Source: Phoronis australis (lineage: Eukaryota; Phoronida; Phoronidae). Taken from it: a DNA stretch of 60,885 bases. Numbering within the stretch: position 1 is the stretch's first letter; each line of letters starts with the position of its first letter. Shown in pieces: positions 12,601 through 23,767 of this stretch. Location of the stretch: contig NMRA01000491.1 of assembly GCA_002633005.1 (NCBI GenBank), positions 145,924 through 206,808 on the forward strand. The letters run 5' to 3'. A program made the translations under genes and the position numbers. The notes below the pieces were generated by a model that was given only the letters and a program-made list of their open reading frames with translations, searched no databases and was not told where the DNA came from.

Positions 12601-15600
12601 ACATTGGAGAAAACAATTTTCATTTTGTTCTAAAACTTACGCAGTGGATAAAGTTAAAATTATTTACCTCAAAAGCGTGCAGCGTGGTTGGTTTGTGGTT
12701 AAAACTCAAAAGCGCCGCGTGTTACAAAGCAAAGTGTCCAGTAGCGCACAAAAGATTTCGTTGGATTAATTGGCACAAGACCTGCATATGCATACCTATT
12801 ATAGCTCCATTGTATGATCTGTGTAGGCCTACCGATAATAAATCTTAGCTTGTTTGTCATTGCGGTTTCAATCCCTGGCGGTCATATCAGTCCCTGGCGG
12901 TCCTGTTTTCTGGTGGGGCGATCATGTTTTAGGTGCGTCAGTCCCATTTTCTGGTGCGACGGTCCCATTTGATCCCCGGACGTCCTGTTTTGGGTGAGTC
13001 GGTCCGATTTAAGAGGACCGGCGGTCATGTTGTTTCTCACCCGTGAACAAGCATCTTCATACCAGGCTCACAAGAGTGGCAAAAGCCCGTTAACAGTTTC
13101 CAGAAGTGAAAAAACAAAAAATGCCAGGTTTAGCAAGACAGATGTTCAAAAACAGCTAGTTTGTTCATTGAACTGATTTAATTTTTACAGAAGAAATGTC
13201 AAGCACATACACTCACTAAAATAAATTGAGAGAAAAGCACAATCTTTCTTCCCCAGTGTAAGTGTGTCCTGTGACTGTGGTTTAAGGATAATTAAACCAG
13301 GTGCAAATTGCCAACTAAAGGAACAGCAGTGCAACTATTTGCGTTTTCCCAACTAGAAACAGTGATGTAATTTTATAGACAGTTTTTGAATTGGGAATTG
13401 GTGATTTTACAAGTTTCTTTGTTTCATAACCAACAAAGTAATATTGCTACTTCCTGTAGATCTTTGAAATGGTAATGTTAAAGTGCCTGAGAAGAGAAGG
13501 CCCTAGTTTTCCCTGCGGGGAAGGTGCCTGTGTCTTCTGAGAGGGGAATTTTTTGGGGTGAGGGGAAAATTCTACGATCATCATCAATAGCACTCCCACC
13601 GTGCTGCAAGCCTTCACAGGCTCTGCCTCAAGTAGCCAAAACCAACATTCTGCGCTCTTTCAAATAGTCAACTATGTGAGTTACAAATGATTTAAACTTC
13701 AAGAGCAATTTTTGGGCCTCACAAGTGGAATTTCGCGTGTTTTTTCAATATATTTTTGGGGAGGAATGAGGTAGATATTCGGCCCTGAAACCGAGGGATT
13801 GAGGGCCCTTCCTGAGCCCATGCTCCTACCCAGTGTTAATCAGTTTGTAAATCACACATGTTAGCATTGCTTATATTGCACCAAAACACTAGGGATCAAG
13901 TGGAGGTTGGACAATGCTAGAGGCATCTACATAGTGCCAACTTGAGAAAGTCTTGCTTAAAGTTGGTGAGTTGAATGTTTAAGTCTTAGTTATCACAGCA
14001 AAATGCTACATCAAAACAGATGTCATACAGTTATTAGAATTGAAGACTTATGTACATGCTCCAGTGTACTGCAGATCATGATGTAATTAATATCTCAGAC
14101 CACAATCCTCCGAATGAGTTAGCATCATGCGGTAAAGTGTGACACAATAGCTATTGAACATCACATGATATAATGATCAAATCAACTTAATTTCTGGACA
14201 GATATCACATTTATTAAAATGTCACAACACTCCCCATATGAAAACCAGACACTATCAATTTGTACAAAAGTGTACTGTCAAGAATGTAGAATTCGAACTA
14301 AGTGACATAAAGTGATCAGCAATACAAAAATCCAAAATGGATTCCGCAACTCCTTTGAGAAAAGACAAAATGGTACAGGTTTTGATTTCATACCTACAAT
14401 CTACAAGCTTAGTGCCCATGGTGCACTTCTCCCATTTCATTGGTACACAACAACAGGGCTCGACATAACGAGCTGCAGGTCGCATTTGCGACCTGAAATT
14501 TGGAAGTGCGAGCTGAGATTTTTGCAAGCTCGTATCAAGTCGCAAAATGAGACCTAAAATTTCCAACGTAAGCGAGCAGATACCTGGCAAATATAAAGCA
14601 ACTTTTATGAATCTGACCGTTATTTGGTTGTTGCTAAATCAAGTTCAAAAGAACACTAACAGAGAACAGTCCTCCCGATGACTTGTAAGCGTGTCGCTTG
14701 AACACATCAATGATATAATGCACAATACATCTTTGACGCGTTTCACTGGCTAACACTTTCGACTACTTTTGCAAATTTTCAGATGTGCCAGGGCTCAACA
14801 TAACGAGCTGCAGGTCGCATTTGTGACCTGAAATTTGGAAATGCTAGCTGAGATTTTTGTCAGCTCGTATCAAGTCGCAAAATGCGACCTGGAATTTACA
14901 AAGAATGCGAGCTGAGTTGTTACACTTCTCATCAGATACCTGGCAACTATGAAGCAACTCTCGTTAATCCGACCCTTATTTGGTTGTTGCCAAATCCAAG
15001 TTCAAAAGAACACTGACCGAGAACTGCCCGATCCCGATGACTTGTAAGCAAGTCGCATGGGATATGCAGAATTGATCTTTGACGCATTTCATTGACTAAC
15101 ATTTTCGGCCACTTAAGCAAATTTCCGAAAGTTTCGGGCCACTGCATAACACGTGATAGAATGTCTCAAAACGTCTATCCACGTCAATATCCCTGATATC
15201 ACTGCACTGCGGAAATGTCGGTCCCGTTGTTAGCATGCAAGCGGTCCTGACAGACAATCGTGACTTAGAGATGTGCGTCTCACTTTTATCGAAAAAGACA
15301 GCCAAATTAAAAATGGTAACCCTATTAATCACTAAACAACGGCTATGTCTGGGGCTCGAACTTCTGGACCTCGCACTATGGGGAGCTAACGGTGGACTAA
15401 AAAAAGCGAAGCCGTTTGCGCAGGCCATCGGGCATGTGCTATAGGGTCTGTGCCCCCACTCAGCTGCATGTTAAGTACAGGGATTACTTAGTGGACTCAA
15501 TTTCCTCGCGCTCTTCCTGTTTTATTTTTTGCCAGCAGCAAAGGGGGAGGGGCAGGCCCCCCTAAATCCGTCTATGACTTGTTTCTGGGGCTACTTGGAA

Positions 15601-18600
15601 GGTATTGATGAGTAAACTTCCCGTTACCTGATGGAAACCCAAACCGAGGCAGTCGCCAGGAATTATTTCGAGGCTATTCATTTCATGGAAAACTAATTGT
15701 TGAGTACGTAATCAGCATAAGTACCACATTTTTGCTGCAAAATTTGCTCTGAATTGTTCCCGCGCATCCAAATTAGGTCATTCGGTTAGGGCATCGTTTC
15801 ACGGATATTTTTTCGACAGATGTTTTTCCAACGTGGAATAAGTTGCAAAATTTGGGCTGCGAACAAAAAGTGGAGGGAATTTGCACTCCGAGTTAGTTGG
15901 AATCTTTAACGACTTTGATGATACCCAGTAGCAGGTCAGACCTAGCAAAATCCTGGATACTTCATCATCTGGCATTTTCTCCCATTTTACATCTCAAACT
16001 TAGCTACTCGAATGCACGTGTCAGTTAGAGAGCACTCATTCAACTTTCACGTCGGAAACTTGCCTTGCGCTCTACAGCTTTTCAATGACGGTCGTGAAGA
16101 ACAGTAACGCCATAGGCTACCTACATGAACGAAGTCAATTTTGCGATCTGAAATTTGTGAATAATTAACGCTGCAGGTAAGAGCATAACCTAAACATTTT
16201 CTCGATGATCCAAAAATCAATGGTGGGAAAATTTTGCGACTTATTATTTACGAATGCGAGCTGGATTTTGAAAATGCAACCTGGGATTTTGGCTGGGTTG
16301 CATACTGCGACCTGGCGATTTTAATAGCGTTGAGCCGTGTGCCGAAGAAAGTTTCGGACCACGGCATACATGTGATAAAATGTCAAAGAACAGCAATGCT
16401 TCTATTAATTCTTAAACAATCAAAAACATTTATTTTACATGTACGATGTCCTTATTATTGAATATCTACGACAATAACCCTGATGATCGCACTGCGGCAC
16501 TGTTCAGTCTTGTTAGCGCGTGCAAACATGAAAATTACAACCCTATTAATCGCCGAATGACGCTAACATCTTTACTTTCAGCAGTTTTGAGTCACCCAAA
16601 AATTCTCAAGCCCTTTACTTGTTTCTGGGGCTACGTGCGTGACATGTGAGACGCCTGTCACATGTTGTTGCCAACATGTAGGCCAAAGAGAACAGCAATA
16701 GTCCTAAACGAAAGAGTATACCAGCTTGGCTCTGTTAAGCACCCGCATGGTAATGGTTGATTTGACAAAGAACTTAATAGATTCCAGGCTGTTATAAAAA
16801 ACCCGATGCTTTACGATATTCCCCGGGGACGATATAGCAAGCTATTGCAACTAAACGGCTAGATGCAAAATTGTGGTTAGTGAACTTTTTGTTCTTCTCT
16901 TCATATACATCCCCTCCGCCAATTTTTCCCTTCCCCGACCTCGCCGTAAAATTTTTCAGAGTCCAATAGAAAGAATCTTGTTCCGACTGAAGCAGGCAAT
17001 TAAAAAGCAAAATTATTCCAGATGACTGCGAACAAAAAATGAGGGAGAGTTACTTTGAATCTTTAACGACTTTGATGACAGTCATATAGCAGGTCAGACC
17101 CAACAAAATTGCAGAAACTTTTTCAGAGAGTACTTTCTCCCTTTTCACATTGCAAACTTAGCTACTCGAATGCACGTATCGGTTAGAGAGCCCCGATTCA
17201 CCTTTCACGTCGGCACCTAGCTCTGAGCTCTAGATCCTTTCAATGGCAATTATGAAGAACAATAACGCTGTATCTGCATGTAAGAACTCAATTTTGCGAC
17301 CTGAAATTTGTGAGAAATTAATGTCGCAAGACCATAAACTAACTAGCATTTTCTTGAGGATCTAAAAAATCAATTTTGGCGCGTAAAAATGATGGAAAAA
17401 TTTTTGCGACCTGGCATTTATAAATGCGACCTGGACCAAATATTGGAAAACCTAGACGACCTATTAGCTTGGTATGTGATCTACATACTACCTGACATGC
17501 TGTAAGATGACTAGAATGTTGCATTTTTGGCCTGGAAGGCCCACTGATGCAATGTCCTTGACAACCAACCCATAACTCCTTGACAACCAAGCTGTTTGAA
17601 TATGTCCAGTTCCTCACTGGGTCACAAGGTGAAGTGTGCTTTTAAATGAGATTGTTTATATTATGATGTGGGACTAAGCAAGCCAATCAGCAGATTATAA
17701 CAATAAGATGGTTCAAGACATTAATCAGCAAATATTTCTCTCTTGTCTTAACAACCATTGAATGATGCACTTGCCATTGCCTTAATTAATGACCACAGTT
17801 CTATGCTCATCTACACTAGAGACATTTTCAGCACACTGAACCAAACAAGGATAACAGCTGACTGAGCTGAGCCAAACCAACATTCTATGAATGGAGAAAG
17901 GTGGATACAAGGGGCTGTATCCATAACACGTGATAAAAACTGTACATTTAGGGACAGCGAAAAATTAGTTATTTTGGTCAAGGTCGGAGCTCGTGACAAT
18001 ATTTCGACATTCGCAATACTGGCCATCCCAAATTCACGGATCACGAGAAAGACGAATTTTGCATTGGCAGCTATTTCCAATGATTTTGTATCCTAGACTT
18101 TGTTGATACAAAATGCAGTGTCCAATATTTAAGAAATATGACAAACGCCAAAATTACCCATATCGCAACCTTCAGAATCAAGAAAATTCAAGTTTAGCTC
18201 GAATTTCAGTGTCCTAGATTTTAGAGACTGTCCCAAACTGGAGAATTTTACCGAAAAAATTACCACAACAGAACGCCATCTTGGTAGACAGCAGCATTAG
18301 GATATTTCGACAGCGTGGGATAGCAGAGACTAACTTGTTTTAAAAATTCCACGCTACAACCACTAGAACTCATACAGCCTACGATGTTAAAATGTGACAC
18401 AGATCAGTTTCATAGTGTTTCGTTGTTGAGTATAGAAATTCGGGAATCAGTTGAACACGGAGTTGAACAAAGACAGTGGCTAAGAATTGCAGGCCATTTA
18501 CCAGACATGAGTGCTTCCTCTCAAGTGACAGCCAACAAGTGATTTGACAACCGCCAAGTACTGCCCATAAGTGGCCACGTGACATAAAATGCCTGCCAGT

Positions 18601-21600
18601 ACCCCGACGAAGGGCCCAGGACAGCCTCGAAAGATGAAATGTTCAAGAAAATGGATCGTAATTTAATAAACCCTCTTTTATAAGGTGGTCTCTTTCCTCA
18701 AGCAAAAAGGGCGAAAAAAATGATCAACCCCTTTTATAATAAGAATTGTTAGGGAATAAATCAGCTATTCTGAAGAGACTCACAGTAAGATATTTCAAAT
18801 TAACTAAAAAGGATGGTTGAAATGCCCTAAAGTTATCAGTTGTCAATATCAGTTTGAAATTATTACAGTTTTGCATTTCCCAGATCCAGTGACAAGCTTA
18901 CCAGGATGAAAATTCCACAGAAAATAACCAGAGGCATGCATGTCATTACTTGTCTCTCAATACCCAACTTTGGAGTCTGAATTTGAAAAAGATTTCTCTG
19001 TTTTGCATAAGTGATTAAAATAAATTTGGACTGTCCCCTGAACGACATGACCTAGAAAGCTGTCAAATGTTTAGCCAAGCTGACTTGACAGCAGTAAATG
19101 GTAAAAATTCTTCAGTTTAATAGCCTTGCTCAAGGTCAGACCTTGTACCAAATTTTGGAAACAGGCAGGACAGGCTGTCTCAAATTCAAGAAGTACGATC
19201 AATGGAAAAACTATCATTTATGTCCATGTCAATGTCACACACTGTGGGATGCATGAACATGTTGTCCTTGCGGATATTTTCGATGATTTTTATGAGTTGA
19301 CAAGTCCATTTTCAGACACAGCATGAAATGCAAATATTTTGAGAAATATGATAAATGCCAAAACTGCCCTTATCCCAATCTTCAGAATCAAAAACAATAA
19401 ATTTTGGTTTGATTTTCAAAGTCCCAAATTTTAGAGAATGTCCCTGGTGATTTTTTACCGTATTTAAAGTTTGGTCATTGCATTTTTTCTAGAATTTTCA
19501 ATTAAAGTTTAGTACAGGATCAGCAGCACGTACATCAGGTGGGGCTAGCGGTCACCACTGGAAGCTGGTTTAAATTATTCTCTGAATATCGTAGACTGTT
19601 TTGTTAACTTTCTGGTTTTACAAGTTAGGTGTAGTAGCTAGCCACAGTTTGTACAGGGTGTAATAAAATGATCTGGCCCACTGGTACAGGGTGTCATAAA
19701 ATGATCTGGCCCACTGGTACAGGTGTGACAAAATGATCTGGCCAAACAGTAGGTGTGTACAAATGAATACAACTAAGAATGAAAAATGTCTCCTTATTTT
19801 TGAAAAGTGCAAATAATTTGCCATGGGTTTCATTTCTTCTTCAGTCACCAAAATGAACTGGATAGGCACTTTCATGCTGAAAACATTGTAAACAACCAAT
19901 CCCATGGAATGGCATTGTTTATGATCTATAGTAAAGATTTCAGCAATGAAAGCATAATGCTCCCCCATTCAATCCAGTTTGGCAGCTGAAAAGGAAATGA
20001 AACAAAAGGGTATATACATAGCTGGACAATAGAAACTCATTTTTGCACTTTTAACTCGATACAAATCTGCCGAATTCATTCACCTTGCTCCAGTTAATGA
20101 GTAAAAAGCAAACTAGTTTAAGTACTCATCCAAAGCACGTCATGAGACACATTAAGAGGCAAAACTAAACGTGAGGTTTTAAGAATGGTAGGACTGCAAC
20201 TGGAATATAAACTAATGCTGAAGTCTCCTCAACATGAGCTATGGTTCAGCAGGGACAGATTGAGCTTTTATATGACAGGCAATAATTGCTGGTACTTACA
20301 TTAACAATAGGAGACAGACACAATTTCCACACTCCCAGAAGCTTATAAATGCATTTAACATAACTTTACTTTCATAGGCCTTCAACACATCAATCAAAAG
20401 TAAAAATGAAAGCCACACATCAAAGAGGACATATTCAATATTGTCAGTTTGCTTCTATATGAAGCTCAACTATTAACTTACCAGTGTTCAAGGCAGTGCA
20501 CTGGTTCCTGCCTTGATCTACCTCAAATTATTTGACAGGCTTTTGTGGTACCTAACTGTTTACTTTGGTGAATCTGTGAGTGTAGTAATATAAAGACAGG
20601 GCTCAACGCTATTAAAATCGCCAGGTCGCATTTTGCGACCTAGCCAAAATCCCAGGTCGCATTTTCAAAATCCAGCTCGCATTCGTAAATGCCAGGTCGC
20701 AAAAATTTCCCGCCATTTTTACGCGCCAAAATAGATTTTTTAGATCATCGAGAAAATGTTTAGATTATGCTCTTACCTGCAGCGTTAAATGCTCACAAAT
20801 TTCGGATCTCAAAATTGACTTCATTCATGCAGGTACGGCCTTACTGTTCTTCACGACCGCCATTGAAAGTCTCTAGAGCGCAAGCCAAGTTGCCGGCGTG
20901 AAAGTTGAATCAGTGCTCTCTAACTGACTTGTGCATTCGAGTAGCTAAATTTGCGAAGTGAAAAGGGAGAAAATGCCCGTTGAAAAAAGTATCTGGGATT
21001 TTGTTAGATCTGGTCTGCTACTGGCCGTCATCAAAGTCGTTAACGATTCAAACTAACTCGGGTAATCGCGAGTTTGCTCTTCAATACCTTCCAAGTACGG
21101 GAAAAAATAGGTCAGTCGCAAAACGACACGCACGTCACTAGTGTTAACTTTCTTTCCGAGGTATAAAACAAAGCCGAGATTTGGTTTTTACATATTGTGA
21201 AAAGACGTTTTTGAAAACTGAAGTTGTGTAAAATGAAACTGACACACACCATATAAGCTGCGTGTCAATTTTAAACCACACGCGGTCGTTTGTAGTGCGC
21301 AATGATGGGCGCTAGCTTGAACTGTGGGCGCTTAATTAGAAATTCTCAAAATTTCAGGGGGGACTTTTAATAGATCAGTGAGCGCTTATTATGAAACACT
21401 TTAAAGGTAGGGAGTAGGCTTGTGCGTGAGCATAGTCGTTAACCTCAGTGTTTGCGGTAATAAGATATTAAAACGCTGCAATGGTAAAAAACGTTATAAT
21501 AATACGATTTTGCGAGGCAAACTCCATCTGGTAGGGGTGACTTTCTGGATATCGTTACCAACTACATTGTACCCTTTTTAGCCACCCGGAATGATTTTTT

Positions 21601-23767
21601 TAACTGCCCGCTTCAGCCGGAACAAGGTTGTTTCTATAGGAGTCTGAACATTTTACGGCGAAGGTGGTTCGGGGAGCGAAAAGTTGCCGGGGGGTGTATA
21701 AAGAGAAGAATGAAAAGTTCGCTAACTTGAACCACAATTTCGCATCTAGTGCCAGTTTAGTTGCAATAGCTGGCTACGGGCATAGAATACAGGGTTTAGA
21801 GAACACCGACCTCGGGAAACATCGGAACAGGATAACGTTAGTTCTGGGTTATATCCGTCCCGGGACATCGGGTCTTTTATAACCGCTGGGAATCTGAGTT
21901 CATTTTCAAATAAACCAGAGCCAAGCCGGTATACTCTTTCATTTAGGACTGTCGCTGTTCTTTGAAGTGGTGCGCACGCGTGAGTTCACGCACTTGAATC
22001 GCTGGAGTAGGCCTACACTTTACGTTGGCAACAACGTGTGAAAGACAAATCATATTTCGCGCACGTAGCCCCAGAAACAAGTAAAGGGTTTGAGAATTTC
22101 TTGGCAACTGAAAGTAAAGACGTGACCGTCGTTAGGCGATTAATAAGGTTGTCATTTTCACTTTGGCTGTCTTAATACGATAAAAAGGAGAAGCACATCT
22201 CAGTCTAAGTCACGATTGTCTGCCGGGGCCGCTTGTGCGCTAACGGTGCCGCAGTGCGATGTCAGGGATATTGTCGTGGATATTTGGTACATGTAATAAG
22301 GACATCTTATGTGAAAAATAAACCTTTTTGCCCACCACAAAGTTTGGTAAGTTGATCGCTTAAGAATTAATAGAAACACCATTGTTTTGTGAAGTTTTAT
22401 CACGTGTTCAGCAGTGGCCCGAAACTTTCTTCCGCGAATCCGGGAATTTACAAAAGTGGCCGAAAGTGTTAGCCAGTGGAACACGTCAACGATCGATTCT
22501 GAATATCCAATGTTCACGCGAATTGCTTACAAGTCATCGGGAGGGCTGTTCTCGGTTAGTGTTCTTTTGCACTTGTATTTGGCAACAACCAAATAACGGT
22601 CGGATTAACAAGAGCTGCTTTGTATTTGCCAGGTATCTGTTGAGAAGTGTAAAAACTCAGCTCGCATTCGTTGGAAATTCCAGGTCACATTTTGCGACTT
22701 TATACGAGCTGACAAAAATCTCAGCTCGCATTTCCAAATTTCAGGTCGCAAATGCGACCTGCAGCTCGTTATGTCGAGCCCTGAAAGACCTGTCTTAATC
22801 ACTCGCGGTCGATTGGCTACAATGCTTCGCATTGAAGCAAGAGGTATCGCATTCGAAACTTGGATTAGGTGATATTTTCACTGCATTGGCGCCCAACAAC
22901 GGAACATACTTACGACTGCAGAAAGAGACCACACAGCCTCCTGAGTTTGACAGTGCCATAATGGCTGAGGAGGAAGCGCACGTTAAGGGAGCCGATCTGA
23001 TATTGAGTCCCAGGCGACATTACCCAACTAGTAATCATTAGATGGGGAAGAGTACGATGAATCAGCAGAGAGTGTAATCTCTTAATCACTCGCCTGCAGC
23101 CAATTGCTCTTTGGTCAACTGGTTACTGGGATTTTCCTTATATAAGCCCATGGTGTATTCAGAAAACAAAAATTGGAAATACTCCATAAAACTGAATTTG
23201 TGACAAAAAGTTGACTGGGAGTGAGTTTTTAAGAGGAAATTTTCCGAATAAATCTAAAATGCTCCACTATCTGGACACTTGACAGCAGAAGTTGTAACAC
23301 CAAAAAAGGCCCATGGCCATGGATGTTTATTCAGCATACTTTTCCGAAAAAACCCCCATGGGCGTTTCATCGGGTGGGCTTATCTACGGAAAACCCCGGT
23401 AGGAATGAGGTACTGGGTTCTAAACTTGGACTGCGTGATTTTCAATACATTATTGTCAACATATTGTAAACATCTTTGGCAGTGGTTGAATATAGCAGCC
23501 CCTGATTTTGAGAACCAGTTTCATCCACTGAATAATAGGCACGGTTTTCAGTGATTGCCTGGTTCTCAAAATCAGGGACCGCCATATCCATCCAGTGCCA
23601 ACATCTTCATCTAGTGACTTGCCCAATTATTGTTTCGCCCGGTTTTGATTTGAAGTTACTCACCCTAACGTGCTGATAAATCCATTAACATTGCCTTCAG
23701 CGTACAGTGACACGATGTCTCCATAGTGGAGGAAACTTGCCGAAGTCTCCCCCATGCTCATCGTCAT
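9511..23767 (-). CDS. ITPR: Inositol 1,4,5-trisphosphate receptor, 5' part of gene (3 exons)
   Basis: Three minus-strand exons join in frame through consensus splice sites: 23767-23664, 11516-11446 and 9617-9511. They encode about the first 94 residues of an IP3 receptor, the calcium-release channel of the ER membrane. The segments [43 protein letters not shown] and [11 protein letters not shown] follow the vertebrate ITPR N-terminus almost residue for residue and belong to the N-terminal suppressor domain (MIR/beta-trefoil type) next to the ligand-binding core. Phases agree at both junctions (GG|G and G|AC). A full receptor is about 2,700 residues, so most of the gene lies outside the window. 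Intron 1 is 12.1 kb and full of transposons; intron 2 is 1.8 kb. The family assignment is secure; which vertebrate paralogue is closest cannot be judged from this part. Confidence 0.95.
9640..10150. repeat. Minisatellite of about 43 bp beside an ITPR exon
   Basis: Roughly eleven degenerate units of the type CAACACACAGGAAATAGTGA followed by ACAGTGGTCTGTTGAACATTGGT; unit length varies from about 36 to 44 bp. The minus-strand open frame through 9705-10031 is only a translation of this repeat. The array runs up to the acceptor side of ITPR exon 3. Confidence 0.85.
10151..11445 (-). other. ITPR intron 2, remainder
   Basis: AT-rich intronic sequence between ITPR exons 3 and 2. I see no gene, RNA or clear mobile element in it. 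Confidence 0.7.
11446..11516 (-). CDS. ITPR: ITPR coding exon 2
   Basis: A 71-bp exon that reads [20 protein letters not shown] and on to KFR. The acceptor is TTACCTGGCAG and the donor is GTGAGA. It begins with G, completing the Gly codon of exon 1, and ends with the first base of the Asp codon continued in exon 3. Confidence 0.95.
11602..11781 (+). repeat. Left inverted terminus, 20-21 bp tandem units
   Basis: Reading inward, consecutive units begin ACCGCCGG, ATTGACTC, ACCTCCGG, ACCTCCGC, ACTGACGC, ACTGCCCC, ACCGCCGG and ACCGCCGG. Spacing is 20 or 21 bases until the shorter last unit. The right terminus (12857-13045) carries the same order of units on the other strand. Confidence 0.85.
12857..13045 (-). 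repeat. Right inverted terminus, 20-21 bp tandem units
   Basis: This is the complement of the left terminus with scattered substitutions, plus an extra partial unit at the inner end. The order of units is preserved, so the array is part of the element and not a locally expanded satellite. Confidence 0.85.
14454..17434 (+). mobile_element. CAGGGCTC-family DNA transposon (outer copy, interrupted)
   Basis: The outer copy starts at 14454 with CAGGGCTCGACATAACGAGC and runs to 14788. It is interrupted by a second copy of the same family and resumes at about 16338-16343. Comparison with the intact copy at 20597-22783 (opposite orientation) shows that the sequence before 14789 and after 16342 is continuous in the parent element. 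The right end is lost near 17434, just after a TGCGACCTGG site. No transposase is seen, so it is non-autonomous. It lies in ITPR intron 1. Confidence 0.8.
14789..16337 (+). mobile_element. CAGGGCTC-family transposon nested in another copy, 5-bp TSD
   Basis: It begins CAGGGCTCAACATAACGAGC at 14789 and ends GCGTTGAGCCG at 16337, apparently short of the last two bases expected. The flanks TGTGC (14784-14788) and TGTGC (16338-16342) form a perfect 5-bp target duplication. Both ends carry repeated AGGTCGCA/TGCGACCT and AGCTCGCA/TGCGAGCT sites. It holds no intact gene. Confidence 0.85.
18090..19450. repeat. Pair of diverged repeat copies
   Basis: About 18090-18245 and 19315-19450 share a run of blocks: AAATATGA(C/T)AAA(C/T)GCCAAAA, 'CTTCAGAATCAA', 'ATTTTAGAGA(C/A)TGTCCC'. 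They are direct repeats of an unrecognised family inside ITPR intron 1. The flanking 17450-18090 shows nothing recognisable. Confidence 0.5.
19651..19745. repeat. 33-bp tandem repeat, 3 copies
   Basis: The unit begins GTACAGGGTGTAATAAAATG and continues ATCTGGCCCACTG. It repeats at 19651 and 19684 and, slightly shortened, at about 19717. Confidence 0.85.
20597..22783 (-). mobile_element. CAGGGCTC-family DNA transposon, intact ends, 5-bp TSD
   Basis: The termini are CAGGGCTCAACGCTATTAAA at 20597 and, on the other strand, CAGGGCTCGACATAACGAGC from 22783. The flanks AAAGA (20592-20596 and 22784-22788) form a perfect 5-bp target duplication. Subterminal regions of about 150 bp at each end are crowded with GGTCGCA/TGCGACC sites (several arranged as palindromes) and AGCTCGCA variants, as expected for transposase-binding arrays. 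The 2.2 kb body has only short open frames, so the copy is non-autonomous. The CAGGG start resembles hAT elements, but their usual TSD is 8 bp. It lies in ITPR intron 1. Confidence 0.85.
22832..23096 (+). pseudogene. Possible degenerate coding fragment, frameshifted
   Basis: An open frame runs through [30 protein letters not shown] and [12 protein letters not shown] to a stop at 23039. A shift of frame just before that stop continues as [16 protein letters not shown] and then a stop. The acidic, serine-rich composition in both frames looks like a protein tail that has lost one or two bases. The direct repeat CTTAATCACTCGC lies on both sides (about 22795 and 23085). I recognise no family, and it could be chance. 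Confidence 0.25.
23500..23577. repeat. Short near-palindromic element, copy 3
   Basis: CCCTGATTTTGAGAACCAG and its exact complement close a 78-bp hairpin. The outer flanks AATATAGCAG and GCCATAT extend the symmetry. It lies about 90 bases downstream of the ITPR exon 1 donor. Confidence 0.8.
23664..23767 (-). CDS. ITPR: ITPR coding exon 1
   Basis: It encodes [20 protein letters not shown] and continues [14 protein letters not shown]. It ends TTAGG before the donor GTGAGT. Three in-frame ATGs (from 23767, 23761 and 23755) precede the conserved SFLH block; I list the most upstream one, and the true start could be any of the three. No in-frame stop was checked far upstream. Confidence 0.92.

Larger units (their letters stand above)
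11602..13045. mobile_element. Non-autonomous DNA transposon with tandem-unit inverted termini and 5-bp TSD
   Basis: The ends are CACGGGTGAGAAACAACATG at 11602 and its exact complement ending at 13045. The flanking bases AACAA (11597-11601 and 13046-13050) form a perfect 5-bp target duplication. Each inverted terminus is about 180-190 bp (11602-11781 and 12857-13045) and consists of about eight tandem units of 20-21 bp with the pattern AC-(C/T)-x-x-C-x-CACC-AAAA, each ending in AGG, GGG or ATG. The interior of about 1.1 kb has no recognisable transposase; the 99-codon plus-strand frame at 12470-12769 matches nothing I know. It lies in ITPR intron 1. The superfamily is unresolved: a 5-bp TSD and a CAC terminus occur in Transib, but the rest of the terminus does not match what I know of that group. 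Confidence 0.85.

Noticed and set aside
12470-12769. 99-codon plus-strand frame inside the 1.44 kb transposon
   Set aside because: No transposase motif and no family resemblance; too short for the element's own enzyme.
11602-13045. RAG/Transib-like element
   Set aside because: The 5-bp TSD and CAC tip agree, but the rest of the terminus does not match the recombination-signal or Transib heptamer and there is no core enzyme. Kept only as an open question.
23500-23577. miRNA precursor
   Set aside because: The hairpin is long enough, but the family recurs with divergent arms at intronic and intergenic sites; a repeat is the simpler reading without small-RNA data.
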